The notes under the pieces are model-generated. The model was not told the DNA's origin. It searched no databases and worked only from the letters and a program-made list of their open reading frames with translations. From the NCBI GenBank assembly GCA_964429855.1, contig CAYSDM010000011.1:1-64000 (forward strand): a DNA stretch of 64,000 bases, given 5' to 3'. A program made the position numbers and the translations under genes. The DNA is from CALLMM01 sp964429855. GTDB taxonomy: Bacteria; Armatimonadota; Chthonomonadetes; Chthonomonadales; CAJBBX01. Shown here piece after piece: positions 25,609 to 34,500 of the stretch. How positions within the stretch are numbered: position 1 is the first letter of the stretch; each line of letters begins with the position of its first letter.

Positions 25609-25617
25609 ATTATACCA
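25609..25617 (-). promoter_or_regulatory. Extended -10 promoter of alaS
   Basis: The minus strand reads TGGTATAAT: a perfect TATAAT (25609-25614) with a TGn extension. No good -35 is present at normal spacing, which extended -10 promoters tolerate. It gives a leader of about 80 bases. Confidence 0.5.
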
Positions 25618-25689
25618 CGACTTGCGAAGCGACCCCCCGAAAAACAGGCACGGGCGCAGACCAGTGGAAAGCCGCTCGCTTCGCCTGGA

Positions 25690-25718
25690 TTGACACACCT
25701 TCTGCTACACGGTACAAT
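25690..25718 (+). promoter_or_regulatory. Consensus sigma70 promoter placed directly at the murJ start codon
   Basis: A perfect TTGACA (25690-25695), a 17-base spacer and TACAAT (25713-25718) are followed nine bases later by ATG 25728. A start 6-8 bases after the -10 falls at 25724-25726, so the leader would be only about 2-4 bases and has no Shine-Dalgarno sequence. Confidence 0.8.
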
Positions 25719-25727
25719 ATCACTGCA

Positions 25728-27359
25728 ATGTCCCCGGCTACCTCCAAAGAACCCTCCGGCTCCCGTGCGCGCCGAATCGCCGCCGCCTCCCTGATCCTGA
25801 TCTCTTTTACCTTTGCCAGCCGCCTGCTGGGCGTGGTTCGCGACGCCGTTATCTCCGGCAAGTTCGGTCAGAATTTTCAGTCGGATATCTACAACGCCGC
25901 CTTCATTATCCCCGACCTGCTCTTTTTCCTGATCGCGGGCGGCGCGCTCTCCTCCGCCTTCATCCCGGTCTTCACCGAAAAGATCACCCACGGGCAGGAG
26001 CGAGAGGCGTGGCACGTCTTCAGCGTGGTCGCTTCGGTGATGACGCTGATCGTCAGCCTGTTTATCCTTGTGGCGATGGTCTTTACGGAGCCGCTGGTAC
26101 GGCTGCTGAACTTCGGCTTTACCGATCTGAAGGTGGAGGCGACCATCCCGCTGACCCGGATCGTGCTGCCCTCGCAGTGGTGCTTTTTCCTGGGCGGCTT
26201 GTTGATGGGGACGCAGTATGCGCGCAACCGCTTTCTGATTCCCGCCATCGGTCCGTTGATCTACAACCTGGGAATCATTGTTGGCGGCGTTTTTCTGGGC
26301 GGGCGCATGGGGGTAGCGGGACTCTGCTGGGGCGCGCTGGGCGGGGCGATTGTGGGCAATTTCGGACTGCAGTGGTGGGCGGTCTGGCGCAGCGGAATGC
26401 ATTTTTACCCGTCGCTGGACTGGAAGCACCCGGATGTGATGAAGGTCTGGAAGCTGATGCTGCCGGTCATTCTGGGGCTGGCTCTGCCGCAGGTCAGCAT
26501 CATTATCAACCGGATGTTCGCCACCACGCTCGGTGACGGGCCGCTTTCGGCGATCAGCAACGCCAACCGGCTGATGCAGGTTCCGCTGGGAATCTTCGCG
26601 CAGACGATGGGAATCGCCATTTTCCCCACGCTCGCCGCGATGGCGGCGAAAAAAGAGTGGTCGAATCTGCGCTCCACCACCAGCATGGGCATTCGCTTTA
26701 TCCTCTTCCTGACGCTTCCCTGCTCGCTGTTTATCATCGTGCTGTCCCGACCGATTGTCGCGCTGCTGCTGCAGCACGGCAAGTTCCTCTCCGGCGATAC
26801 GCTGATCACAGCGACCGCGCTGATCTTCTATTCCATTGGCATCTTCGCCTGGTCCGCGCAGGCGGTGCTCTCCCGCGCCTTCTATGCGATGCAGGATTCG
26901 CGCACGCCGGTTCTGATCGGAACCGGCGTAACCCTCCTCTTCATCCCGCTGAACTGGCTGTTGATGACGCCGCTCGGAATGGGGTATGCCGGTCTGGCGC
27001 TCGCGACCACCATCGCCGCCTCGCTGCATATGTTTCTCACGCTGCTCGTGCTGAGGAGAAGGCTGAACGGAATCGAGGGGCGCCGGCTGATGGTTTCGAT
27101 GGGGAAGATACTGCTGGCAAGTCTGGTCGGCGCGCTGGCATGTCAGGGCGTTCTCTTTGGTTTTGAAAGCTGTTTCGGCGCGGTGCAGCTCTCGCCGCAT
27201 GTGAAGGCGCATTCGCTGCAGGCGATAACGGGCGGGCTGGCGGCGGGCGGAGCGGTCTATCTGATCTGTGCTGCGCTGTTGAAAAGCGAGGAGATCGGGC
27301 AGGCGCGTTCTCTGTTACGGCGGGGACGCCGTTCGGAGTCGTCCGTCGGGGAAGGGTAG
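25728..27359 (+). CDS. murJ: Lipid II flippase MurJ (MviN family)
   Basis: Moves lipid II across the inner membrane for peptidoglycan synthesis. A polytopic protein of 543 residues, with about 14 hydrophobic helices expected for the MOP superfamily. The family N-terminus ASLILISFTFASRLLGVVRD, then IPDLLFFLIAGGALSSAFIP, is diagnostic (helix 1 SRxxGxxR-like motif). NRMFATTLGDGPLSAISNANR later matches MurJ helix 7/8. There is no other plausible start before the first helix, so translation from ATG 25728 on an almost leaderless mRNA is predicted. The 3' end overlaps the opposite-strand MBL gene by 45 bases. Confidence 0.94.
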   Translation: MSPATSKEPSGSRARRIAAASLILISFTFASRLLGVVRDAVISGKFGQNFQSDIYNAAFIIPDLLFFLIAGGALSSAFIPVFTEKITHGQEREAWHVFSVVASVMTLIVSLFILVAMVFTEPLVRLLNFGFTDLKVEATIPLTRIVLPSQWCFFLGGLLMGTQYARNRFLIPAIGPLIYNLGIIVGGVFLGGRMGVAGLCWGALGGAIVGNFGLQWWAVWRSGMHFYPSLDWKHPDVMKVWKLMLPVILGLALPQVSIIINRMFATTLGDGPLSAISNANRLMQVPLGIFAQTMGIAIFPTLAAMAAKKEWSNLRSTTSMGIRFILFLTLPCSLFIIVLSRPIVALLLQHGKFLSGDTLITATALIFYSIGIFAWSAQAVLSRAFYAMQDSRTPVLIGTGVTLLFIPLNWLLMTPLGMGYAGLALATTIAASLHMFLTLLVLRRRLNGIEGRRLMVSMGKILLASLVGALACQGVLFGFESCFGAVQLSPHVKAHSLQAITGGLAAGGAVYLICAALLKSEEIGQARSLLRRGRRSESSVGEG

Positions 27360-28238
27360 TCCGTCGGCTCCCAGGACAAACTCCAGTCCCTCATAGGCGA
27401 CCGAGCATCGCGTCTCCGGGCAATGTAACTGGAACCAGCGTTCTGACTCCGCCTGAATAGCATCCAGTTCCTCATCGGTTCTGTCCGGGTCGTGATGAAA
27501 TAGAACGAGGTGTTTCACCTGCGCTGCGCACGCCAGTTCCCGCACCCGTGTGATCACGCTGTGCCCCCAGCCGCGCTTTTGCGGCATATCCTCCTGGGTA
27601 TACTGCGAATCGTGGATCAGCAGATCCGCGCCCTGACAGAAGGCGACCAGCTTCTCATAGGGCAGGATCGGCTCGTAAGGCGGGTCAATCTCGTTGTCGG
27701 GGATGTAGAGGACTGTGACTCCACGAAGCTGAATGCGAAAGCCAAAGGTCTGACCGGGATGGTTGACGCGAATGCGTTTCACGCGATAGCCAAGCTCCGC
27801 CTGTCTGCGCGTCCACCGCTCGGAGTAGCTCTCCAACTCCGAACGGATCTGCTGATGCGAGAGAGGGAAACGTTCGCCGTCCATCTGTTCCAGCAGCAGG
27901 CGAAACAGGCCGCGCTTGCGCTCCATGCGGGAGAGATAGATGGTGCGGTCATGCTGGTAGATCGGTCCGAAGAAGGGGAAGCCCTGAATATGATCCCAGT
28001 GCGTATGGGAGAGAAACAGCAGAATCTCCTTGTCCGACTGCATCAACAGGTTTCCGAGCGGTCGAATGCCGGTTCCGGCGTCCAGCACGCCGATTCTCCG
28101 CACGCCGTCAACAGGGCTGCACCCCTCTATGCTGACGCAGGAGGTATTGCCGCCGTAGCGCACGGTGGAGGGACTGGAGACCGGAATAGAGCCTCGCACC
28201 CCCCAGAACCGAACTAACACCTGTGAATCACTCTGCAC
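27315..28238 (-). CDS. MBL-fold metallohydrolase
   Basis: A cytoplasmic metallo-beta-lactamase-fold hydrolase of the phosphodiesterase-like group. Metal ligands are visible: SHTHWDHIQGFPFF (HxHxDH), a later conserved His/Asp region (LIHDSQYTQEDM), and HLVLFHHDP near the C-terminus. The N-terminus VRFWGVRGSIPVSS, with TVRYGGNTSCVSI, is typical of a family often annotated as cyclic-phosphodiesterase-like or response-regulator-linked MBL proteins. It starts with GTG 28238 behind a promoter at 28259-28287. The substrate is unknown. Confidence 0.85.
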   Translation of the reverse strand: MQSDSQVLVRFWGVRGSIPVSSPSTVRYGGNTSCVSIEGCSPVDGVRRIGVLDAGTGIRPLGNLLMQSDKEILLFLSHTHWDHIQGFPFFGPIYQHDRTIYLSRMERKRGLFRLLLEQMDGERFPLSHQQIRSELESYSERWTRRQAELGYRVKRIRVNHPGQTFGFRIQLRGVTVLYIPDNEIDPPYEPILPYEKLVAFCQGADLLIHDSQYTQEDMPQKRGWGHSVITRVRELACAAQVKHLVLFHHDPDRTDEELDAIQAESERWFQLHCPETRCSVAYEGLEFVLGADGLPFPDGRLRTASPP

Positions 28239-28258
28239 CCGATGTTCTCCCTATCAGA

Positions 28259-28287
28259 ATCATAGGGATGGAAGCGGGTTTTGTCAA
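28259..28287 (-). promoter_or_regulatory. Sigma70 promoter of the MBL gene, sharing its -35 with the divergent promoter
   Basis: The minus strand has a perfect TTGACA (28282-28287), a 17-base spacer and TATGAT (28259-28264). Its -35 overlaps the plus-strand -35 at 28281-28286. Confidence 0.75.
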
Positions 28288-28309
28288 ACAGAACGAAAGT
28301 CTCTATAAT
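28281..28309 (+). promoter_or_regulatory. Sigma70 promoter of the DUF1080 gene, sharing its -35 with the divergent promoter
   Basis: TTGTCA (28281-28286), a 17-base spacer and a perfect TATAAT (28304-28309). The expected leader is about 80 bases, with GGAGGT ahead of ATG 28399. Confidence 0.8.
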
Positions 28310-28398
28310 GATAGCAAGTCTCTTCTCGCAGGAAAACAGGGACCTATCCACGAACAGAACTCCGGCAATTCCATCTGCAAACAGGGAGGTAGATCGAG

Positions 28399-29079
28399 AT
28401 GAAAACCGCGCGAATCGCGCTTCTGACCCTGCTGCTGGCGGTCCTGGTCTCTCCGGGAGCCTTCGCGCAGGACAAGCCCCTGAAACTCGGCAAAGAGATC
28501 AAGCTGTTCAATGGCAAAGATATGTCCGGCTGGACCTTCCATCTAACCGACCCGAACAAGAAGATGGCGGATGTCTGGTCGGTGGATGCCAATGAGAAGA
28601 TCATCATCTGCAAGGGTAATCCCGCCGGTTATATCCGCACGGAGAAGAAGTACACCAACTATGTGCTGAAGCTGCAGTGGCGTTTCAGCCCCGTGACCCG
28701 GCAGGCAGGCAACAGCGGCGTGCTGCTGCGCGTGGTCGGGGAGGATAAGGTCTGGCCCCGCTCTGTGGAGGCGCAGTTGATGAGCGGACAGGCGGGCGAC
28801 TTCTGGCTGATTGACGGCGCGCCGTTGACTACTCCGAAGGAGCGCATCAATCCGGGAACGGATCGTAACCGCATCCGCATCAAGACCAACGAGAAGCCTA
28901 TCGGCGAGTGGAACGAGTATGAGATCGTGGTCAACGGCGGCAAGGTGACGCTCAAGGTGAACGGCGAGGTCTTAAACGAGGGAACCGATGCGGAAGAGGT
29001 GGCGGGTTATATCGCCCTTCAGTCCGAAGGTTCGGAGATTCATTTCCGCAACATCGTCCTGCGCGAGATTCGCCCTTGA
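28399..29079 (+). CDS. Secreted DUF1080 (3-keto-disaccharide hydrolase-like) protein
   Basis: A periplasmic or secreted single-domain protein with a concanavalin-like beta-sandwich. A signal peptide ends GAFAQ at about residue 24. The DUF1080 signature IKLFNGKDMSGWTFH is followed by the usual core: YTNYVLKLQWRFSP, NSGVLLRV, a VEAQLM run and the C-terminal GYIALQSEGSEIHFRNIVLREI. Family members include 3-keto-glucoside hydrolases, and many copies occur in Planctomycetota, Verrucomicrobiota and Armatimonadota genomes. It stands alone between its own promoter and a terminator. Confidence 0.92.
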   Translation: MKTARIALLTLLLAVLVSPGAFAQDKPLKLGKEIKLFNGKDMSGWTFHLTDPNKKMADVWSVDANEKIIICKGNPAGYIRTEKKYTNYVLKLQWRFSPVTRQAGNSGVLLRVVGEDKVWPRSVEAQLMSGQAGDFWLIDGAPLTTPKERINPGTDRNRIRIKTNEKPIGEWNEYEIVVNGGKVTLKVNGEVLNEGTDAEEVAGYIALQSEGSEIHFRNIVLREIRP

Positions 29080-29120
29080 TCCGACCGGAAACGGAAGAGT
29101 CTGTTCAGAAGACGTGAAGG

Positions 29121-29163
29121 AGACCGGGCGCGCCGTATAAGCGCGTCCGGTCTTCTTATTTTC
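29121..29163. terminator. Terminator hairpin between convergent genes
   Basis: A 13-bp stem with one G-T pair (29121-29133 with 29141-29153) and a 7-base loop is followed on the plus strand by a T-rich run. It ends the DUF1080 transcript and may also serve the convergent gene. Confidence 0.75.
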
Positions 29164-29171
29164 GCGATCCG

Positions 29172-29612
29172 TTAGAGGACTTTCCAGCAGAAGGCGCGTT
29201 CGCCGTCTTTGAAAGCCCGTGTGGCGGAGACCTCCGCCCCCGGGCACTGCTCCAGATCCGGAGCCGTCTGCGCAGGAACCCGCACATGGAAGACACAGGG
29301 ATCAGGAATGCGTGCCGGACCATACAGGTCGCACATCATCACTTCCCACTCGTATGCGGCTCCGCGCTCCCCGACCGGCTCCACCTCCACCATCTCAAAC
29401 CGCAGTTCATCGCCGGGTTTCGGGTTCACCGGAACCAGCCATCCGCGCTCCCGCTCCTGCGGTCCATCCGGCTCCGGGATCGTCTTATCTTCCAGAACCT
29501 CGATACCGTCCGGCGCTTCCGCGTCGAAATCGGCGTCGTCCCGGTGAACATGGGAAACGACACACCGCAGGCGTCGTCCTCGTTCCAGTTTCATCTTCAT
29601 TAACAGGTACAT
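29172..29612 (-). CDS. Conserved-looking hypothetical protein downstream of pilT
   Basis: I do not recognise this 146-residue acidic protein. It has no signal peptide or membrane helix. Its middle reads as a small beta-rich domain with PKPGDELRFEMVEVEPVGERG and YEWEVMMCDLYG. Two cysteines occur near CVVSHVHRDD and FCWKVL. The ribosome-binding site GAGGGAG lies about nine bases before the ATG, and it follows pilT by 50 bases on the same strand, so cotranscription with the pilus motor gene is likely. No function is proposed. Confidence 0.6.
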   Translation of the reverse strand: MYLLMKMKLERGRRLRCVVSHVHRDDADFDAEAPDGIEVLEDKTIPEPDGPQERERGWLVPVNPKPGDELRFEMVEVEPVGERGAAYEWEVMMCDLYGPARIPDPCVFHVRVPAQTAPDLEQCPGAEVSATRAFKDGERAFCWKVL

Positions 29613-29662
29613 CGTTTCACTCCCTCTTTCCCCGGGCGCGGAGGGTCGATTCCGAATTCGGC

Positions 29663-30805
29663 TTATGCCGCTCTGCGAAGGGAAAGGTCGGTTGCGCTGC
29701 GCCGAAGCATCTGCTTCAGTTCCGAAATATTGCCTGCGTGCGCCAGCGCCTCTTCCTCGGTGATAATTCCCTCGGAAAAATAGCGATCAAGACACTGGTT
29801 CATCGTCTGCATGCCCCAGTAGTTCTCCTGACCATCCTGCCGTATAGCCGAGTAGAGGTCTTCGGAATGCCCCTCCTCCAACTGCTTGGCGATAGTCGGC
29901 GTAACGACCATGATCTCCATCGCCACAATGCGCCCGCTTTCGTCCGCGCGGCGCAGCAGCTTCTGAGAGATAACGCCCTTCAGCGTGACCGACAGGCGCA
30001 GCCAGAGCATCGCGCGCTCATGCGGCTGATACATATTGGAGATTCTGTCCAGCGTCTCCGCCGCGCTGCAGGTATGAAGCGTGGCAAAGACCAGATGCCC
30101 GGTCTCCGCCGCCTGCATCGCGACGTTCAGCGTGTCCAGGTCGCGCAGCTCTCCCACCAGAATCACATCCGGTGTCTGGCGCAGCACCTGTCGCAGCGCC
30201 TCATGGAAGCTGTGCGTGTCGGTGCCGACCTCGCGCTGACTGACGATCCCCATCTTGTCATTGTGGACATATTCGATGGGATCTTCAATCATGACGATAT
30301 TGACAGCGCGGTTTCTGTTAATATAGTCAATCATGCCCGCCAGCGTGGTGGATTTTCCGGAGCCGGTCGGACCCGTCACCAGCACCAGCCCGTTATGCGC
30401 GGTCGTCAGGTCGCGAACCGCCTTCGATTCGATGCCCAGTTCATCCAGGGAAGGCACTTGCAGAGGGATCAGGCGGCAGGTGGTCGCCACGGTTCCGCGC
30501 TGATAGTAGGCGTTCTGTCTGATTCGGGTTACTCCTTCCACCGTGAAGGAGAGATTCATCTCATGCTGCTCGTTGAACCGATGACGCTGTTCGGGGGTCA
30601 TCTGCTCATGCGCCAGTCGGCGTGTGTCCTCCCGGGTCAACGGAGGAAGGTCGGTCGGCAGAATGCAGCCATGCTGCTTAATCAACGGCGGCGCGCCGAC
30701 TTTCAGGAACACGTCGGAGCCGTTCTGGTCTGCGGCATATTTCAATATCGTATCCAGCGTGAATTCGCCTGTGCAGCGAGCGGCGAGCGATTCGCTGAAA
30801 CTCAT
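29663..30805 (-). CDS. pilT: Type IV pilus retraction ATPase PilT
   Basis: A hexameric cytoplasmic ATPase that depolymerises type IV pili for twitching motility. Motifs: Walker A GPTGSGKSTTLAGMIDYI, the Asp box IEDPIEYVH, Walker B ILVGELRD, and the His box TGHLVFATLHTCSAAETLDR. The N-terminal PAS-like part has GSDVFLKVGAPP. From ATG 30805 the protein is 380 residues, close to the family norm. GAGGAG lies seven bases upstream, so longer in-frame starts are rejected. The AIRQGQ-type C-terminal motif appears as SAIRQDGQENYWGMQTMNQ. Confidence 0.94.
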   Translation of the reverse strand: MSFSESLAARCTGEFTLDTILKYAADQNGSDVFLKVGAPPLIKQHGCILPTDLPPLTREDTRRLAHEQMTPEQRHRFNEQHEMNLSFTVEGVTRIRQNAYYQRGTVATTCRLIPLQVPSLDELGIESKAVRDLTTAHNGLVLVTGPTGSGKSTTLAGMIDYINRNRAVNIVMIEDPIEYVHNDKMGIVSQREVGTDTHSFHEALRQVLRQTPDVILVGELRDLDTLNVAMQAAETGHLVFATLHTCSAAETLDRISNMYQPHERAMLWLRLSVTLKGVISQKLLRRADESGRIVAMEIMVVTPTIAKQLEEGHSEDLYSAIRQDGQENYWGMQTMNQCLDRYFSEGIITEEEALAHAGNISELKQMLRRSATDLSLRRAA

Positions 30806-30870
30806 CCGGTATCTCCTCGTTTGATAACTGCGATCAGGTAACACGCACAGGAGCGCCCTGAACGTGAATC

Positions 30871-30892
30871 GGCGGGGCAAAGTTGCCCCGCC
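30871..30892 (-). other. GC-rich hairpin between the PilZ gene and pilT
   Basis: A perfect 9-bp stem (GGCGGGGCA with TGCCCCGCC) with a 4-base loop lies 65 bases upstream of pilT. There is no T-tract, so it may be an intercistronic processing or attenuation structure. Confidence 0.4.
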
Positions 30893-30962
30893 AGAGGAAT
30901 TATCGGATCGTCTGCCTGCTGCGGTGGAGAGGCGCATCCAAATTCCGGTAGAGATGCCTGCT

Positions 30963-31445
30963 TTATCCCATGCGCGCCATAATCCGCATCATCAAAGGGC
31001 TGCGTTCCTGAAGCTCGATCCCGGTGGCGAAGGTTCGCATACTGCCCAGGTGCGCGATGACGCTATAGCGTACCGTGCCGTAGAAGGTGTAGGAGCGACC
31101 TTCCACATCCATTACCACCCGCAGCGGCGAATCGGTGGAGTAGGGTATGGAGGTGCAGAACATCAACCCGCAAGGGCTGATGTTACGGACGAGAATCCGC
31201 TGTCGGGTGATTCCCTCCTCCTCCATCACATAGCCCGTCAGGGAGACTTCCACGCGGGGTTCGCGCCGCCTCTGCGTCCTGCCCGGCGCAGTGGTCAGGG
31301 GGATGCGACGCGACGGAGCGGATTCTTCCCGCCAGAAAAAGCCTGCCAGCGACCGCCGACACTGAATACAGGTCTGTCTTCCTGCGGCATTTCGCGCCCC
31401 GCAGTGCGCGCACACTCCGAAGCCTGTTGTCTGCTTCTCAGCCAT
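30963..31445 (-). CDS. PilZ-domain protein with N-terminal zinc ribbon
   Basis: A likely cyclic-di-GMP receptor. The PilZ domain occupies about residues 55-155: the RRREPR arginine motif is followed by the N-x-S-x-x-G motif in NISPCGLMF, the two hallmarks of c-di-GMP binding. Residues 10-32 hold two CxxC pairs (VCAHCGARN and CIQCRRS), a rubredoxin-type zinc ribbon. It precedes pilT on the same strand, which suggests c-di-GMP control of pilus retraction or surface attachment. GGGAGGT precedes the ATG. Confidence 0.88.
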   Translation of the reverse strand: MAEKQTTGFGVCAHCGARNAAGRQTCIQCRRSLAGFFWREESAPSRRIPLTTAPGRTQRRREPRVEVSLTGYVMEEEGITRQRILVRNISPCGLMFCTSIPYSTDSPLRVVMDVEGRSYTFYGTVRYSVIAHLGSMRTFATGIELQERSPLMMRIMARMG

Positions 31446-31563
31446 AACGGACCTCCCTCATCTGATATATCGGCTGGAAGGCGGTCTCTTTTCAGAGAGA
31501 AGAGGTTACTCCACCGAGTATCCTGTATACGGAGCGATTCAGGCGAAGGGGTCGTCGTACCGA

Positions 31564-34500
31564 TCAACGCGAACCAGACGCATTCTGCGGCGGCGCCGAC
31601 TCGAAGAGGAGGGAGGTCTCCGGTTCCGAGGGAACCGATTCCGGGGGAACGCGGTAGGAGAGGAGGCTGGAGATGCCCGGCTCCCGCATGGTGACGCCGT
31701 ACCAGCGCGGCGCTGCCTCCATCGTGGTCGGGTTGTGGGTGATGAGGACAAACTGAGTCTTCTGCGTGAAATCGCGAACCAGTTCTACAAATTTCTCGAC
31801 ATTTGCTCCGTCAAGAGGCGCGTCTACCTCATCGAGCAGCGCGAACGGACTGGGACGCACCGCCAGAAACGCGAACAGCAGCGCGACGGCGGTCAGGGCG
31901 CGTTCCCCGCCGGACAGCAGCGAAAGATGCTGCGGTTTTTTGCCGGGCGGCTGCGCGTAGACCTCGATGCCCGTTTCCAGAAGATCCTCCGGCGTCGTCA
32001 GCGCGAGGCGGGTCGAGCCGCCGTTGAACAGGCGCGTAAACAGGCGCGAAAACTCTTCGGAGACGGCGTTGAATGTCTCCATAAAGATATCGCGGGTCGA
32101 GGCGTCAATCTCCGCAATGGTTGCCAGCAGAGCCTCCCGCGCCTTCTCCAGATCGGCGCGCTGTCCCGATAGAAACTCGTAGCGTTCGGTCAGACGCGCA
32201 TACTCGTCTGCCGCGCCGGTGTTCACCTGCCCCATCTGACGTAGTTCGCGCCGCAGGCGGGTGACCTCCGCCGCCACATCACGATCTATCTCGGCGGAAT
32301 CGGGACGCTCCAACGCCTCTTCCAGCGTGATGGAGTACTCTTCCAGAAGCCGCTGCGCCGCCTGCGAGAGACGCACCTCCAGCCGCGCAATCTGCAGTTC
32401 GGCGTCGTGCATCTCCCTCAGCGTGTCGGAGCGAGTCTGCGTCAGGTCCTTTATGGCGTTCGTCTTCTCGAAACTGGCATGAAGCAGCTCTTGCCGCTGA
32501 TCGCGCAGGCGCGTAAACTGCTCCTCGCACTCCGCCAGATATCTCCGCGCCTCCTCGCGTCTCCCTGTTAACTCGCGCAGCAGGCTGTCGGCATCTCGCC
32601 ACTGGACCCCCGCCAGTTCCCTTTGAGACTGTTTTGCCTCTCTGGTCGCATGAAGCTGCCGGAGGGCTTCCTGACTGGCGGTCAGACTGCGCTTCATGCC
32701 TGCCAGTTTCTCGGTCAGCCGTCCCGTCTCCACCTCCAGCGCAGTGAGTATGCCTCGCGCTTCATCGCGCCGCGCCGTAAGCTGACGCGCCTCTTCCTGC
32801 GCGGCGGCAATGGCATCATCGGCGCTGGTGTCCTCCGCATGACTGGCTTCTACCGCCGAAGCCCACTCCGCCGCCTCTTTCGTCAACGCCGCGCGCGCCG
32901 CGTTCTTGCGCGCGACCTCGGCGGCTACTTCATCGCGCGCCGCCTGCAGCCGCTCGCGTTCTCGCTCTCCCGCGCTCTGGTCGCGCTCCTTCGCTGCGAT
33001 TTTTGCGGCATATTCCGAAGATTCGCGCCGTATCTCGGCGATAGCGGAATCCAGTTCGGCGATTCTTCGCTCCGCCTGTTCGAGCGCGCTCGCCTGCCGT
33101 TCCGCCTCTGCGCGAAGCTGAGGAAGCAGCCGCTTCAGGTCATCAATCTCGCCCTTGCGTCCCACCAGATGCGCGCCGCGCCCCTGCAGCGATCCGCCGG
33201 TCAGCGCGCCGCCCGGCGTAATCAGTTCGCCTTCCAGCGTAACGATTCTTCCCCATCCCTTGATCCGCCTTGCTGCCTGCACCGCCGCATCCATCTCCTG
33301 CGCGATCACGACGCGCCCGAGCAGCAGTTGAATCGCCACCGCATAGCGCGGATCGGTCTGCACCAGTTGCGCCGCCACGCCGATCAGACCCGGCATTCCG
33401 TGAATGGTCGCCTCCGTCAATGGCAGAGAGGGTTGAAGCATCGGCAGGGCAAGAAAGGTGGCGCGTCCGGCGCGATTGGCTTTCAGCCACTCGATCGCGG
33501 CTTTTGCTTCCGCCTCTGTCTCGCATACGATATCCTGCGCGCTGGCTCCGAGCGCCACCTCCACTGCAACACGATACGCCTCCGGCACCGTCAGCAGGTC
33601 CACCACCGGCGTATAACGCCCTTTCAGCTTTCCCTGTCGGGCGGCGTTCAGCGCGGCGCGCACTCCCTGATAGAAGCCCTCTCCCGATTCCTGAAGTTCG
33701 GTCAGGGTGGCAAGTCGGCTTTCTCGCTCCGCCAGTCTTCGGCGCGCGGCATCCAGCGCGATTCGCGCGGTAGAGCCTGCATCCTGCGCCTCGCGCCGTT
33801 CGCGTTCGCAGGCGGTCTGCTGCTGGTGGAGGATCTCCTGTCTCTGTCGAGTCTCCTCCAGCAGGTCATTTGTCTCCTGGAGGCGTTTCTGGGTCTCCTG
33901 CTGCTGCGCCTCCAGATGAACCGCCTCTTCGCTCAGGCGGTTCAGCCGCTCCTCCGTCTCTGTCAATCGGCTGCGGCAGGCAGCCAGCGCCGCCTCGCGC
34001 CGGGCGCGCTGTTCCGCCAGCCTGCGCAGCGCGCCCTGACGATCCTCAGCGCGCTGCATCGCCTCCGACAACGCCGCTTCCAATTCCTTCAGCCTTGCCC
34101 GTGCCGCCGCCATCTCCGTTTTTCGCGCCGTCTCCTCGGATGCCGCCTTCTCCTGCGCCTTCTCCTGTGTCTGAATCTCGCGATTCAGCGCGGCGGCGCG
34201 TTCGCCAAGCTCCTTTAACTCTCTCTCCAGCGACTCCGCGCTCTGCTCCGCCGTCTGCCCGCGCTCCCGCACCAGTTGCATCTGGCTCTCGGTGCGTTCC
34301 AGCATGGTCAGGGCGCTCTGCTGATTCAGGCGCGCGCTGTCCAGCTCCTGTTCTGCCTCCGCAAGCCGGTCGCCGATAACGGTCAGTTCGCGCTCGCGCA
34401 GCGCCAGATCGGCGTCATAACGCTGGATCGCCTCCTGATCCAGTTCACACTCCCGACGGGCGGCGTAGAGTTCGTAGTCGGTCTTCTGCGCCTCCGCCAC

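Noticed and set aside
25284..27212. A 642-codon open frame on the minus strand opposite murJ
   Set aside because: Antisense shadow of murJ with a histidine/arginine/glutamine-rich, unstructured product.
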